This document shows positions 25,241-34,521 of a stretch of 64,000 bases of DNA, one piece after another. Origin of the DNA: Sphingomonas sp. JC676 (GTDB lineage: Bacteria > Pseudomonadota > Alphaproteobacteria > Sphingomonadales > Sphingomonadaceae); assembly GCF_014489075.1 (NCBI RefSeq), contig NZ_JACTGR010000004.1:310001-374000 (forward strand), given 5' to 3'. Position 1 is the first letter of the stretch, and every line of letters begins with the position of its first letter. Under the pieces are notes generated by a model, which saw only the letters and a program-made list of their open reading frames with translations, made no database searches and was not told where the DNA came from. The position numbers and the translations under genes are program-made.

Positions 25241-26146
25241 ATGGCGATCTGGTCAGGCGTATTTCCCGCGGTAACCACCAAAATGAAACAGGATTCGAGC
25301 ATCGACCTGGACGCGTTCCAGGCGAGCCTCGACCGGCTGATCCGCAACGGCGTCTCGGGCGTGATCGTGCTGCCGATGCTCGGCGAGAACGCGTCGCTCC
25401 GCCTGGACGAGCGCGAGGCGCTGATCCGCGCTGCCAGCGAAGCGGTGGCGGGGCGGGTCCCGTTGCTGTCGGGGCTCGCCGAAATCACCCTGGAAACGGC
25501 CAAGGCCAATGCCGCGGCGTATCGGCGCTTCGGCGCGCAGGGCCTGATGGTGTTTCCGAGCCTGGGCTACAAGACGGACCCGCGCGAAACCGCGCATTGG
25601 TACCGCGAGGTCGCCGGCGCTTCCGACCTGCCCATCATGATATACAACAACCCGATCGCCTACGGCGTGGACGTCACGGCCGAGGTGCTGCGGCAGCTGG
25701 CCGATGTGCCCGAGATCGTCTGCATCAAGGAAGAGACGGGCGACATCCGCCGCGTCACCGACACCTATATCGAGTTCGGCGACCGGTTCAGTGTCTTTTG
25801 CGGCGTCGACGACCTGATCGTGGAGAGCTCCTCGCTTGGCGTGACCGGCTGGGTTTCGGGGATGACCAATGCCTGGCCCGCTGAATGCGTCCGGATCTTC
25901 GAGCTTTGCCGCGAGCAGCGGTACGGCGAGGCACGCGACCTCTATCACATCCTGACGCCGAGCTTCCATCTGGATACGCACGTCAAGCTGGTCCAGTACA
26001 TCAAGATGGCGGAGCATCTCGTCTATGGCGCTCCCGAATGGACGCGCGCGCCGCGCCTGCCGCTGGTGGGGGAGGAGCGCGAGCGCGTGATCGCCACGAT
26101 CCATGCGGCGATCGACGCGCTCGAGCGGACGAAGGCGCCCGCCTGA
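25241..26146 (+). CDS. DHDPS/NAL-family lyase, candidate 1-pyrroline-4-hydroxy-2-carboxylate deaminase
   Basis: 301 aa with GAGGTGA ribosome binding site. TIM-barrel class I aldolase features: Tyr135 in IYNNP and Schiff-base Lys163 in CIKEETGD, and a C-terminal helical extension. The GTTGE substrate loop of DHDPS is replaced by MLGENAS. Hydroxyproline pathways use a DHDPS-family enzyme to deaminate hydroxypyrroline-carboxylate to 2-oxoglutarate semialdehyde, and the neighbours (hydroxyproline epimerase, RidA, GntR) make that the best call. True DapA is less likely. Overlaps the next gene by TGATG. Confidence 0.78.
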   Translation: MAIWSGVFPAVTTKMKQDSSIDLDAFQASLDRLIRNGVSGVIVLPMLGENASLRLDEREALIRAASEAVAGRVPLLSGLAEITLETAKANAAAYRRFGAQGLMVFPSLGYKTDPRETAHWYREVAGASDLPIMIYNNPIAYGVDVTAEVLRQLADVPEIVCIKEETGDIRRVTDTYIEFGDRFSVFCGVDDLIVESSSLGVTGWVSGMTNAWPAECVRIFELCREQRYGEARDLYHILTPSFHLDTHVKLVQYIKMAEHLVYGAPEWTRAPRLPLVGEERERVIATIHAAIDALERTKAPA

Positions 26147-26961
26147 TGCGCGAACCGCCGGTCGTCGGGTTCGTCGGCGTGGGCACGATCGCCGAGGCGC
26201 TGATCACGGGAATGTGTGCGCATGGCGAGCATCGTGCCGATTTCCTGCTGTCGCCGCGCAGCGCAGAGCGGGTGCGCCGGCTGAGGGAGCTTTACCCCTT
26301 CGTGACGGTGGCAGGGAGTAACCAGGCGGTGGTCGAGGGTGCGGAGATCGTGTTCCTTGCCGTGACGCCGCAGATCGTCGAGCAGGTCCTCGGCCCGCTC
26401 GTCTTCCGTCCCGGCCAACGGATCGTCAGCCTGATCGCGACGTTCGATACCGCCCGGCTTCGTCCGCTGGTGGCACCGGCCGAGGCGATCCACCGCGTGA
26501 CCCCGCTGCCGGCCGTCGCGAGACGAATGGGCCCGCTGATGCTCTATCCAGCTTCGGCCGAGATCGCATCGCTGCTCGAAGGACTGGGTCAGCTCATTCA
26601 ACTGGGCGATGAAAGCGAGTTGGACGCGCTCTGGGCGGTGACCGGGTTCATGGCGAGCTATTTCGGCCTGCTCGGATCGATCGAGACATGGCTTTCGGAC
26701 CAGGGCGTGGCGCGCGAACGGGCCGCATCGTTCGTGGCGTCGCTCTTCAATGCGGTGGGCGCGACCGCCGAGGAACGGGTCCAGGAAGGGTTCGACCAGC
26801 TGATCGTGGACCATTCCACGCCCGGCGGCCTCAACGAACAGGCATGGCGCGAACTGCAGGCTGCGGGCTGGACCGGACTGTCGACGGAGGCGCTGGATCT
26901 GCTCCGCGCCCGGATCGGCGGGCGGGCGACGCTGCAGGACCGGATACCGAGCAACGGCTAG
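26146..26961 (+). CDS. Divergent ProC-like (pyrroline-5-carboxylate reductase family) protein
   Basis: 271 aa, start at ATG 26146 overlapping the lyase stop. The N-terminal Rossmann motif FVGVGTIAEALITG matches ProC, but the NTP element is replaced (RVTPLPAVARRMG) and the C-terminal SPGGTT element becomes STPGGLNEQ. These lie at substrate and active-site positions, so it probably acts on a different imine, perhaps a 4-hydroxy-pyrroline carboxylate, or has lost activity. A normal ProC is encoded at 52137. NAD(P)H binding is expected to be kept. Confidence 0.75.
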   Translation: MREPPVVGFVGVGTIAEALITGMCAHGEHRADFLLSPRSAERVRRLRELYPFVTVAGSNQAVVEGAEIVFLAVTPQIVEQVLGPLVFRPGQRIVSLIATFDTARLRPLVAPAEAIHRVTPLPAVARRMGPLMLYPASAEIASLLEGLGQLIQLGDESELDALWAVTGFMASYFGLLGSIETWLSDQGVARERAASFVASLFNAVGATAEERVQEGFDQLIVDHSTPGGLNEQAWRELQAAGWTGLSTEALDLLRARIGGRATLQDRIPSNG

Positions 26962-27045
26962 TCGGGTTTTGCTTGAGCCCGCCTGTCGAGTGCGATACGC
27001 AATGCGTTATTGGCGCTAAAAATACATACATGCGAGCCTGGACCG

Positions 27046-27945
27046 ATGGGGAATCGCGCGATCTTCTTGCGGAGCATGTTGGCGGCGGCAGCGCTCCTTG
27101 CCACCACGGATGCGCCCGCATCCGCACGCGCCACGGCATGCACGCTGCGCCATTTCGCCGCGGAGAATGGCCGGCTGGCCTATCGCAGCTGCGGAACCGG
27201 CAAGATCGTGCTCATCCTTCCCGGCGGGCCGGGGCTGGATGCCGACTATATGCTGGACTTCGCGCGGATGGTCGCCCGGTCCGGGCGGCGGGCGATCCTG
27301 TTCGAGCCCCGCGGGACCGGCGCATCGCGCGCAGCTCTGGGCGACGGCAGCAGGCTGACGGTGGCCGGCTCGATCGCTGATGTCGAGGCGCTGCGCCAGG
27401 CGGTCCGCTCGGACAGGGTGACGGTGATCGGGCATTCGTTCGGCGGTGCGACGGCCCAGGCCTATGCCGCCGCCTATCCCCGCAACGTGGCCCGGTTAAT
27501 CCTGCTCGATTCGGTTGGACCCACTCTGGGCCGGCCGGCGCTGCCGATCGATGGCTGGCGGGAGCGGCTCACGCCGGAGCAGCTTTCCTCTTATGATGCC
27601 GCTCGTGCGGGAGGTGACCGGATCGCGGCGATGCGGATCAAGTTCGCTGCCAGCTTCTACGACGTAGGGCAGGGGAAGCGCTTCGCGAAGCAGCTTGTCG
27701 ATTCCGCGATCCATCTGGATGTCGCGCCGCTCTCGGAGGATTATCAGCGCCACTATTCCATTCCGGCGGACGCCGCGCGGCCGCGCTTCCCGGTGGTGAT
27801 CGTTGCCGGCGACGTGGACTGGATCCGGGGCTATGAGCCGGCGTTCGGCGCGGCCTGGCCGGGCGCGCGCCTGCTTACGATCCCGCGCGCCGGACATTTC
27901 CCCTGGATCGACGCGTCTGCCGCCACCTCGAAAGCGCTGGAATAG
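27046..27945 (+). CDS. Secreted alpha/beta hydrolase, S33 proline iminopeptidase-like
   Basis: 299 aa from ATG 27046, which gives a signal peptide (SMLAAAALLATTDAPASARA). An ATG at 27010 would add 12 residues. HG-type oxyanion element LPGGPGLD, the family strand EPRGTGASR, nucleophile elbow GHSFGG, a late Asp (AGDVDW) and His (AGHFPW) complete a catalytic triad. The GGPG motif is typical of proline iminopeptidases, which remove N-terminal proline from peptides. In this context it could free proline or hydroxyproline in the periplasm. Substrate inferred. Confidence 0.75.
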   Translation: MGNRAIFLRSMLAAAALLATTDAPASARATACTLRHFAAENGRLAYRSCGTGKIVLILPGGPGLDADYMLDFARMVARSGRRAILFEPRGTGASRAALGDGSRLTVAGSIADVEALRQAVRSDRVTVIGHSFGGATAQAYAAAYPRNVARLILLDSVGPTLGRPALPIDGWRERLTPEQLSSYDAARAGGDRIAAMRIKFAASFYDVGQGKRFAKQLVDSAIHLDVAPLSEDYQRHYSIPADAARPRFPVVIVAGDVDWIRGYEPAFGAAWPGARLLTIPRAGHFPWIDASAATSKALE

Positions 27946-27959
27946 GCGTTCGCTGTCGA

Positions 27960-28739
27960 ATGAATGGGCTGACCCTCGAGGCCGCGCTGGCGGAGACGAT
28001 CGGTGCGATCGGTACGCCGGATTTCGTGCCCCGCGTCGCGCAGGCATTGTGCCGCTTCAGCGATTTCGAGCATGCGGCGGCATTTCTGCACCGTCCTCGC
28101 GACGGCGGCGAAGTGCTGTCGGACGATTTCAGCCGGATCGGCTACCGCACCGGAATCGAGAATTATGCGCGGCGGACCTATCGCATCAATCCGATGCTCG
28201 CCGCGTGGCGCGGTGCCGGAGCAATGCGCGCGCGCGATTTCGCAAGCGCCACGCCGCGCATCGACCGCACAATTCTCCCGTTCCTCGTCCGGGCGCCGGA
28301 GGAGGAACTGGGATATCGGACGCTCGGCTGGCCGGAGCGACAGGAAGAAGTCTGTCTCTACTTCAAGGGATGGGACGGACTCATCGAGTTGGGCTTCTAC
28401 CGCGAGCGGGCGCGACGGGCGGCCCCGGAACGCATGATCGCTGCGCTCAATACGCTTGGCGCCCCGATCGCGGCCGCATTCGAACGGCACCTGGCCCTGT
28501 ATGGAGCCGCCCAATGGCGCGCGCCCCTTACTGGGCGCGAACTGGAGGTCTGCGAGCTCCTGCTGCAGGGCTGCTCGAGCGACACGATCGCGCTGCGCCT
28601 CGCGATCAGCCGCCATACTGTGAAGGATCATCGCAAGCAGATATTCCGAAAACTCGGCGCGGGATCCCTCGCAGAACTGTTCGCCCTTGCCCGCTGCCCC
28701 CCTCTCTGGAGGGATGGCGCCCGCTCCGCGTCTGCGTGA
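27960..28739 (+). CDS. LuxR-type transcriptional regulator
   Basis: 259 aa. The C-terminal ~60 residues (LTGRELEVCELLLQG ... ISRHTVKDHRKQIFRKLG) are a standard LuxR/NarL helix-turn-helix. The N-terminal ~190 residues are GAF-like in size, without recognisable acyl-homoserine-lactone binding residues or a receiver Asp, so the signal is unknown. Starts 15 bases after the hydrolase stop and precedes the aminotransferase by 33 bases. It could control the aminotransferase/dehydratase pair. Confidence 0.82.
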   Translation: MNGLTLEAALAETIGAIGTPDFVPRVAQALCRFSDFEHAAAFLHRPRDGGEVLSDDFSRIGYRTGIENYARRTYRINPMLAAWRGAGAMRARDFASATPRIDRTILPFLVRAPEEELGYRTLGWPERQEEVCLYFKGWDGLIELGFYRERARRAAPERMIAALNTLGAPIAAAFERHLALYGAAQWRAPLTGRELEVCELLLQGCSSDTIALRLAISRHTVKDHRKQIFRKLGAGSLAELFALARCPPLWRDGARSASA

Positions 28740-28772
28740 CAATCGGGGTTCAGCAGAAAGGATCTCACGAAG

Positions 28773-29873
28773 ATGCGCTATGTCCGCATGCCGATCGAAG
28801 TCGAATCGCCGGAGGAATATGGCTATGGCAATATCCGCTACAATCTTTCCGAAAGCTCGATAGCGGACCAGTCGCTGGACAGCCTGGGGCTGACCGTTCC
28901 CGATCTCGTGTTGCTCTACGGCGAGCATCGCGGCAGCGCGCGGCTGCGCGAGCTCGTGGTGGCCGGGGAAGCGGGCGTGTCGGCTGATAACGTGTTGATC
29001 ACGGGAGGCGCGGCGGGGGCGCTGTTCATCATCGCCACCGCGTTGCTGGGCGCGCAGGACCATCTGGTGGTGGTGCGGCCCAATTACGCGACCAATCTGG
29101 AGACTCCGCGCGCGATCGGCTGCGGCATCGGGTTCGTCGACCTGGCGTTCGAGGACGGCTTCGCGCTCGATCTCGATAGGGTCGCTGCGGCGATGACACC
29201 GGCCACCAAGCTCATCAGCGTCACTTGTCCGCACAATCCGACCGGCGTGATGATGTCCGAAGACGAACTGCGGCGGCTCGCCGCCTTTGCCCAGGCGCGC
29301 AGGTGCCTATTACTGGTCGACGAGACCTATCGCGACCTCTCGCTGACGGAACGGCTGCCGATCGCGGCGTCGATGGGCGACCATGTGATCAGCGTCGCGT
29401 CGCTGTCCAAGGCGTTCGGCGTGCCCGGCATCCGGGTAGGCTGGATCATCAATCGCGATCCCGCGCTGCAGGAGATCTTCCTGGCGGCCAAGGAGCAGAT
29501 CAGCATCTGCGGCAGCGTGATCAACGAATGGGTAGCGGAGGAGATGCTCGCGCGCCGCGCAGAGTTCCTCGCCCCGACGCTCGCCGAGTGGCGCCGTCGG
29601 CTGGATCGGGTGGCCGAGTGGATCGCGGGCGAGGACAACCTCGAATGGGTGCGGCCCGCTGGCGGCGTGGTGTGCTTCCCGCGGATGAAGGCGGACCCGC
29701 CGGGCGGCACCGACGCCTTCTACCGCCGCCTGCTCGAACAGCACGGCACCTATGTGGGGCCGGGCCACTGGTTCGAAATGCCCGATCGCTATTTCCGGCT
29801 CGGCTATGCCTGGCCGACGGCGGATGAACTCGAAGGCGGACTGGCCGGCATCTCGGCCGCGCTTCGCGGATAA
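28773..29873 (+). CDS. PLP-dependent aminotransferase, class I/II
   Basis: 366 aa behind AAGGA. Fold type I features: CPHNPTG loop, DETYRDL, PLP Lys213 in SLSKAFGVPGIRVGW, and the C-terminal Arg near PDRYFRLGY. Shorter than AspC (~400 aa). Followed 15 bases later by the dehydratase, probably in one transcript. It could supply or remove the amino group of an intermediate from hydroxyproline or threonine-like amino acids; substrate unknown. Confidence 0.85.
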   Translation: MRYVRMPIEVESPEEYGYGNIRYNLSESSIADQSLDSLGLTVPDLVLLYGEHRGSARLRELVVAGEAGVSADNVLITGGAAGALFIIATALLGAQDHLVVVRPNYATNLETPRAIGCGIGFVDLAFEDGFALDLDRVAAAMTPATKLISVTCPHNPTGVMMSEDELRRLAAFAQARRCLLLVDETYRDLSLTERLPIAASMGDHVISVASLSKAFGVPGIRVGWIINRDPALQEIFLAAKEQISICGSVINEWVAEEMLARRAEFLAPTLAEWRRRLDRVAEWIAGEDNLEWVRPAGGVVCFPRMKADPPGGTDAFYRRLLEQHGTYVGPGHWFEMPDRYFRLGYAWPTADELEGGLAGISAALRG

Positions 29874-29888
29874 GCAGGACACAGACCC

Positions 29889-30857
29889 ATGACATCCCTC
29901 ATCGACCGCATCCACGACGCGCATCGCGGCATCCGTCCGCATGTGCGGGTCACGCCGCTCGAACATAGCGCGGCGCTTTCCGCGGCGCTCGGCTGCGAGG
30001 TGCTGCTCAAATGCGACCATCTTCAGCCGTCCGGCGCGTTCAAGCTGCGCGGCGCCACCAACAAGGTGCGGCTGCTGGCGCACGAGGGCGGGCATCCCGA
30101 GGTGGTCACCGCATCGACCGGCAACCATGGCCGCGCGGTCGCCTATGCCGGGCGGCAGTTCGGAATCAAGGTGACCGTCTATGTCGGCAACACCACGCCG
30201 CCGGTCAAAGCCGATGCGATCCGGGCCGAGGGCGCGACCCTCGTGACGATCGACGGTGAGTCCCTGGAAGCCGAGCTCGAGGCGCGCCGCGTCGCGCAGG
30301 AGAACGGCATCCCCTATGTCGCCCCGTACAACGACTTCGATACGATCGCCGGACAGGGCACGATGGGCATCGAACTCGCCGAGCAGGCGCAGGATCTCGA
30401 TGCGGTGTTCATCTGCGTTGGCGGCGGCGGCTTGATCAGCGGCGTGGGCACCGCGCTCAAGGCGCTCTCGCCCAGGACCCAGGTCGTCGGCGTCTGGCCC
30501 GAGGCTTCGACCTGCATGCTAGACTCGCTCCATGCCGGGAAGATTATCGCGACGCCGGAATATCCCACGCTGTCGGATGGCTCGACGGGCGCAGTCGAGC
30601 CCGGATCGGTGACGTTCCCGATCTGCCAGCAGGTAATCGACACCACGCTGACCGTCACCGAGCACGAGATCGCGCGCGGGATGCGTGCTGTCGCCGATGC
30701 CGAGCATTGGATGATCGAGGGCGCGGCGGGCGTGGCGATGGCGGGCCTGATGCAGGCAGCCGAAGCGTATCGCGGAAAGAAGGTCGCGGTGGTGCTGTGC
30801 GGCCGGAATGTCGGGCTCGAAACCTTCCTCGACGCTATGAAGCTCGGCGCGAGCTGA
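29889..30857 (+). CDS. PLP-dependent threonine/hydroxy-amino-acid dehydratase
   Basis: 322 aa, fold type II. PLP Lys52 in PSGAFKLRGATN, phosphate loop VGGGGLISG, and ASTGNHGRAVAYAG for substrate binding. No C-terminal ACT regulatory domain, so it is catabolic rather than the isoleucine-pathway enzyme. Possible substrates are threonine, serine or 3-hydroxyaspartate; EutB and BhcB belong to the same fold. RidA in the same island would handle the aminoacrylate or enamine product. Confidence 0.85.
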   Translation: MTSLIDRIHDAHRGIRPHVRVTPLEHSAALSAALGCEVLLKCDHLQPSGAFKLRGATNKVRLLAHEGGHPEVVTASTGNHGRAVAYAGRQFGIKVTVYVGNTTPPVKADAIRAEGATLVTIDGESLEAELEARRVAQENGIPYVAPYNDFDTIAGQGTMGIELAEQAQDLDAVFICVGGGGLISGVGTALKALSPRTQVVGVWPEASTCMLDSLHAGKIIATPEYPTLSDGSTGAVEPGSVTFPICQQVIDTTLTVTEHEIARGMRAVADAEHWMIEGAAGVAMAGLMQAAEAYRGKKVAVVLCGRNVGLETFLDAMKLGAS

Positions 30858-30920
30858 ACCGGTTTGTATTATTGAGGCGAGTGATGCATCAATCGCACGC
30901 CAAAGGTGGAGGGATGCAGG

Positions 30921-31952
30921 ATGCGCGGGCTGGTCTGTTTAGGGATGCTCGCGCTGACGGGTCAGGCGCACGCCCAGGATCGCGCGCTCGACACGGTTGA
31001 AATATCCGCCGCATCGGTTCGCGACGATCATTTCCCACAGGTCGCGGCGGACTATCCCGACGGGATCGTCGCGCGGCCGCATGTCGAATTCGCCAATTAT
31101 CTCGGCTTCCGTCCGCTCCAGCTCGATCTTTACCTGCACGCCGATCGGTCCCGGACGAAGCCGCGCCCGCTGATCCTGTGGGTGCATGGCGGCGGGTGGA
31201 GTCGCGGCGATGCGCGCGGATCGGGGGCGTTCACCGACTTCCCGGCGGTGCTCGCGATGGTTGCGGCGCGTGGCTATGTCGTCGCCTCGGTCGACTATCG
31301 ACTGAGCGGTGAGGCGCGCTTTCCTGCGCAGATTCAGGATGTGAAGGCGGCGATCCGCTATCTGCGCAGCAAGGCCGGCGACTATGGCATCGACCCCGAG
31401 CGCGTCGTGTTGTGGGGCGGATCGGCCGGCGGGCATCTCGCGGCGCTGGCCGCGACCACCTGCGGCGTCGCCGACTTCGATCCTCCCGCATCGACTGGCC
31501 GGCTTGGGCGCTCGGCGGCACAGGGCGCCAAGCCGCTTGCAGTGTCTGATTGCGTCCAGGGCGCCGCGCTCTGGTACGGAGTCTATGATCTTGCCGCGCA
31601 CGGCAAGGTTGGCCAACGCGGCTCGGCGCTCGGCAATGTCGCGCCGTTTCTCGGCTGCGACGTTGCAGCGTGCCAAGACAAGGCCGAGGCGGCCAGCCCG
31701 ATCCACCATATCGGCGCTCAGACACCGTCGATCCTGCTGATCCATGGTACGGCGGACGACGAGGTGGCCTATCAGCAGACCGAGGAGATGGCCACAGCGC
31801 TCAAGGCGGCCGGGCGGCCGGTGGATGTGCTGCTGATCCCGGAGATGGGGCACGGCCTTATCGGAAGGACGGCCGCGGCAACGCGCGCCGCCAACCTTCA
31901 GGCGCTGCAGCGGACGCTCGACTTCTTCGCGAAAATTACTGCGCGGCGCTGA
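30921..31952 (+). CDS. Secreted alpha/beta esterase, BD-FAE/carboxylesterase-like
   Basis: 343 aa from ATG 30921, preceded by GGAGG; gives a signal peptide (GLVCLGMLALTGQAHAQ). HGGG oxyanion motif (WVHGGGWS), nucleophile elbow GGSAGG, late Asp (GTADDEV) and His (EMGHGL) form the triad. Family members cleave acetyl or feruloyl esters of plant cell wall xylan. It overlaps the convergent aconitase gene by 17 bases. A TTGTATTATTGA word lies about 45 bases upstream of the start. Confidence 0.78.
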   Translation: MRGLVCLGMLALTGQAHAQDRALDTVEISAASVRDDHFPQVAADYPDGIVARPHVEFANYLGFRPLQLDLYLHADRSRTKPRPLILWVHGGGWSRGDARGSGAFTDFPAVLAMVAARGYVVASVDYRLSGEARFPAQIQDVKAAIRYLRSKAGDYGIDPERVVLWGGSAGGHLAALAATTCGVADFDPPASTGRLGRSAAQGAKPLAVSDCVQGAALWYGVYDLAAHGKVGQRGSALGNVAPFLGCDVAACQDKAEAASPIHHIGAQTPSILLIHGTADDEVAYQQTEEMATALKAAGRPVDVLLIPEMGHGLIGRTAAATRAANLQALQRTLDFFAKITARR

Positions 31953-34521
31953 GCAATGCGAGCCGGTCGGCGAGGATCATTGGGATAATCCCGCCCGCGC
32001 GCAGCACCGCGGTCTCGAGCATGGTCTCGACCTCGGCGTGCGCGTCGAACTGCACAATGCCGCCACCAGCGTAGCGGATCGTCACGGGCACAAGGGTGCG
32101 CGGACCGAGCTGATCGGGGATCGCCTCAATCTGGATCGTGTCGCCGGGTATCAGCTGGAGCGCCGTTGGATGGCGGTCGACGGGCAGGCGCAGCGGCAGG
32201 ATGCCCATGTTGATCAGGTTGGACCGGTGGATCCGTTCGAAGCTGCTGGCGAGCACAGCGCGGGCGCCGAGCAGGCTCGCGCCTTTCGCGGCCCAGTCGC
32301 GCGAGGAACCCATGCCGTAGCGCTCGCCCGCAATGATGACGACCGGCTGGCCCGCTTCGGCGTACCGCGCCGCGGCCTGCCATAGCGGCACACGCTCGCC
32401 GCTCGGCGCGTGGATCGTCGCGCCTGGCGCGATTCCTTCGCCGAGCAGGTTGCGGACGCTGCGATTGGTGAAAAGTCCGCGCAGCATCACTTCCCAATTG
32501 CCGCGGCGCGACGAGAAGACGTTGAGGTCGGCCGGGTCGGCGCCCTGCTCGACCAACCAGCGCGCCGCATCGCTGTCCGCGGGGATCGCGCCTGCGGGCG
32601 AGATATGGTCGGTAGTGAGGTCGTCGCCGAGCACCAGCAGGGGGTGCGCCGCGTAGCTGCCGAGGCGGCTCTCGGCCTCGATCCGCGCGAAGGGCGGCCG
32701 GCGAAGATAAGTGGAGCGCACATCCCAGGGATAGAGCGGCGTCGCGGGCGCATCCAGCGCCGCCCAGTCCGCGCTGTCTTCAGCCGCGTCATATGCGGCG
32801 GCATAATCGTCGCGGCGGATGGCGGCGGCTGAGGCGGCATCGATCTCGGCGCCGCTCGGCCAGAGGTCGGCGAGGAAGATTGGCTTGCCGTCCAGCGTGA
32901 ACCCCAGCGGATCGCGCGTGACATCCCCGCTCGCGTCGCCGAGCAGCGCATAGGCGACAACCAAGGCAGGCGAGGCGAGAAAGGCATCGTCCACCAGCGG
33001 ATGGACGCGCCCGGGAAAGTTTCGGTTGCCCGAAAGCACCGCCGCCGGACGGACCCCTCCTGGTTTCGCCACCGCCGTCATCGCGTCGGTGAGCGGCCCC
33101 GAGTTGCCGATGCACACGGCGCAGCCATAGCCGGCGATGCCGAAGCCGAGCGCTTCCAGATCGGCGAGCAGCCCCGCGCGGGTCAGCATCCGCTCAGCGG
33201 TGGGCGAGCCCGGCGCAAGCACCGTCTTGACCCAGGCCGGTGGCTTGAGGCCGAGCGCGCGCGCCTTGCGGGCGAACAGTCCGGCAGCAATTAGCTGGCG
33301 CGGGTCGGAGGTATTGGTGCAGCTCGTGATCGCGGCGATGGCCACGGGATGCGCCGGGATGCCGCGCGCACTGGAGCCACCGGAGAGCAGCGCGTGCGTA
33401 TCGGCGGGCGCAATCAGATCCTGTGGACGGCGGGGCCCCGACAGCGAGAGCCCGACCGCGGCGAGGTCGATGTCGACGATCTGGTGATAGACCGGCTTGG
33501 CGGCGGGATCGAACCACAAGCCTGTCGCCCGGGCGTAGCTTTCCACCATGTCAATATGCTGATCGTGGCGGCCGGTCTGGCGCAGATAGGCGAGCGTCGC
33601 ACCGTCGATCGCGAAATAGCCGGTCGACGAACCATATTCGGGTGCCATGTTGGCGATCGTGGCACGGTCGCCTGCCGAAAGCGTCGAGACGCCCGGGCCG
33701 AAATATTCAACGAAGCGGCCCGCAAGCGGAAGCTGACGCAGGCAGTGGGTGATGTGGAGCGCGAGGTCGGTCGCGGTCACGCCTTGTGCCAACCGTCCGG
33801 CAAGGCGCACGCCGACCACTTCGGGAATGCGCATCATCACCGGCATGCCGAGCATCACGCTCTCCGCTTCCAACCCGCCGACGCCCCAGCCGAGCACCCC
33901 GATTCCGTTGACCATCGGCGTGTGGCTGTCGGTGCCGATCAGTGTGTCGGGCATCGCCCAGAGTTCGTCGTCCCCGGCGCTCGACGTGACGACACGCGCC
34001 AGCCGTTCGAGATTTATCGTGTGCATGATGCCGGTGCCGGGGGGATGCACCGTGAAGCCGTCGAGTACCGACGATGCCCATTTCATGAAGCGATAGCGCT
34101 CGGCGTTGCGCACCATCTCGCGGGCCATGTTGGTCCGCGCCGACGTGGGTGGGCCGAAGACGTCGATCGCAAGGCTGTGATCGGTCGAGACATCGACCGG
34201 AAGCACGGGATTGATCGTGGCGGGATCGCCGCCAGCTTCCGCGATCGCGCTGCGCGCCGCGGCCAGATCTACCAAGGCGGGTCCGCACGTCGTGTCGTGC
34301 ATCATTATGCGGCCGGGCCAGAAGGCGATCTCGGCATCGCTTTGCCCGGTCGCCAGCCACTCCTGCACCGGCGCGAGCGCGCGCTCGTCATCCGCCGATT
34401 TGCGCAGCAGGTTCTCGAGCAGAATGCGATGGACATAGGGAAGGCGGCGGACATCGTAACCGGCCAGATCGACGATGCGATATTCGAGTCCGTGATTGCG
34501 GATCGTACTGGTGCGGATCAT
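31936..34521 (-). CDS. Aconitate hydratase A-type protein
   Basis: 861 aa from ATG 34521. The open frame continues upstream into the MFS gene, but that part is antisense-like text and the ATG overlaps the MFS stop by 4 nt. Cluster ligands Cys401, Cys467 and Cys470 have the same spacing (66 and 3) as in IRP1/AcnA. Domain 4 is present at the C-terminus. A little shorter than AcnA (~890 aa). Because it is coupled to an ACS-family carrier, a dedicated citrate or aconitate-like catabolic role is more likely than housekeeping, but a main aconitase elsewhere cannot be checked from this window. Confidence 0.88.
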   Translation of the reverse strand: MIRTSTIRNHGLEYRIVDLAGYDVRRLPYVHRILLENLLRKSADDERALAPVQEWLATGQSDAEIAFWPGRIMMHDTTCGPALVDLAAARSAIAEAGGDPATINPVLPVDVSTDHSLAIDVFGPPTSARTNMAREMVRNAERYRFMKWASSVLDGFTVHPPGTGIMHTINLERLARVVTSSAGDDELWAMPDTLIGTDSHTPMVNGIGVLGWGVGGLEAESVMLGMPVMMRIPEVVGVRLAGRLAQGVTATDLALHITHCLRQLPLAGRFVEYFGPGVSTLSAGDRATIANMAPEYGSSTGYFAIDGATLAYLRQTGRHDQHIDMVESYARATGLWFDPAAKPVYHQIVDIDLAAVGLSLSGPRRPQDLIAPADTHALLSGGSSARGIPAHPVAIAAITSCTNTSDPRQLIAAGLFARKARALGLKPPAWVKTVLAPGSPTAERMLTRAGLLADLEALGFGIAGYGCAVCIGNSGPLTDAMTAVAKPGGVRPAAVLSGNRNFPGRVHPLVDDAFLASPALVVAYALLGDASGDVTRDPLGFTLDGKPIFLADLWPSGAEIDAASAAAIRRDDYAAAYDAAEDSADWAALDAPATPLYPWDVRSTYLRRPPFARIEAESRLGSYAAHPLLVLGDDLTTDHISPAGAIPADSDAARWLVEQGADPADLNVFSSRRGNWEVMLRGLFTNRSVRNLLGEGIAPGATIHAPSGERVPLWQAAARYAEAGQPVVIIAGERYGMGSSRDWAAKGASLLGARAVLASSFERIHRSNLINMGILPLRLPVDRHPTALQLIPGDTIQIEAIPDQLGPRTLVPVTIRYAGGGIVQFDAHAEVETMLETAVLRAGGIIPMILADRLALLSAAQ

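Noticed and set aside
25241..26146. Biosynthetic dapA
   Set aside because: Catalytic Tyr/Lys are shared, but the pyruvate-loop region differs and the gene sits in a hydroxyproline regulon with its own operator.
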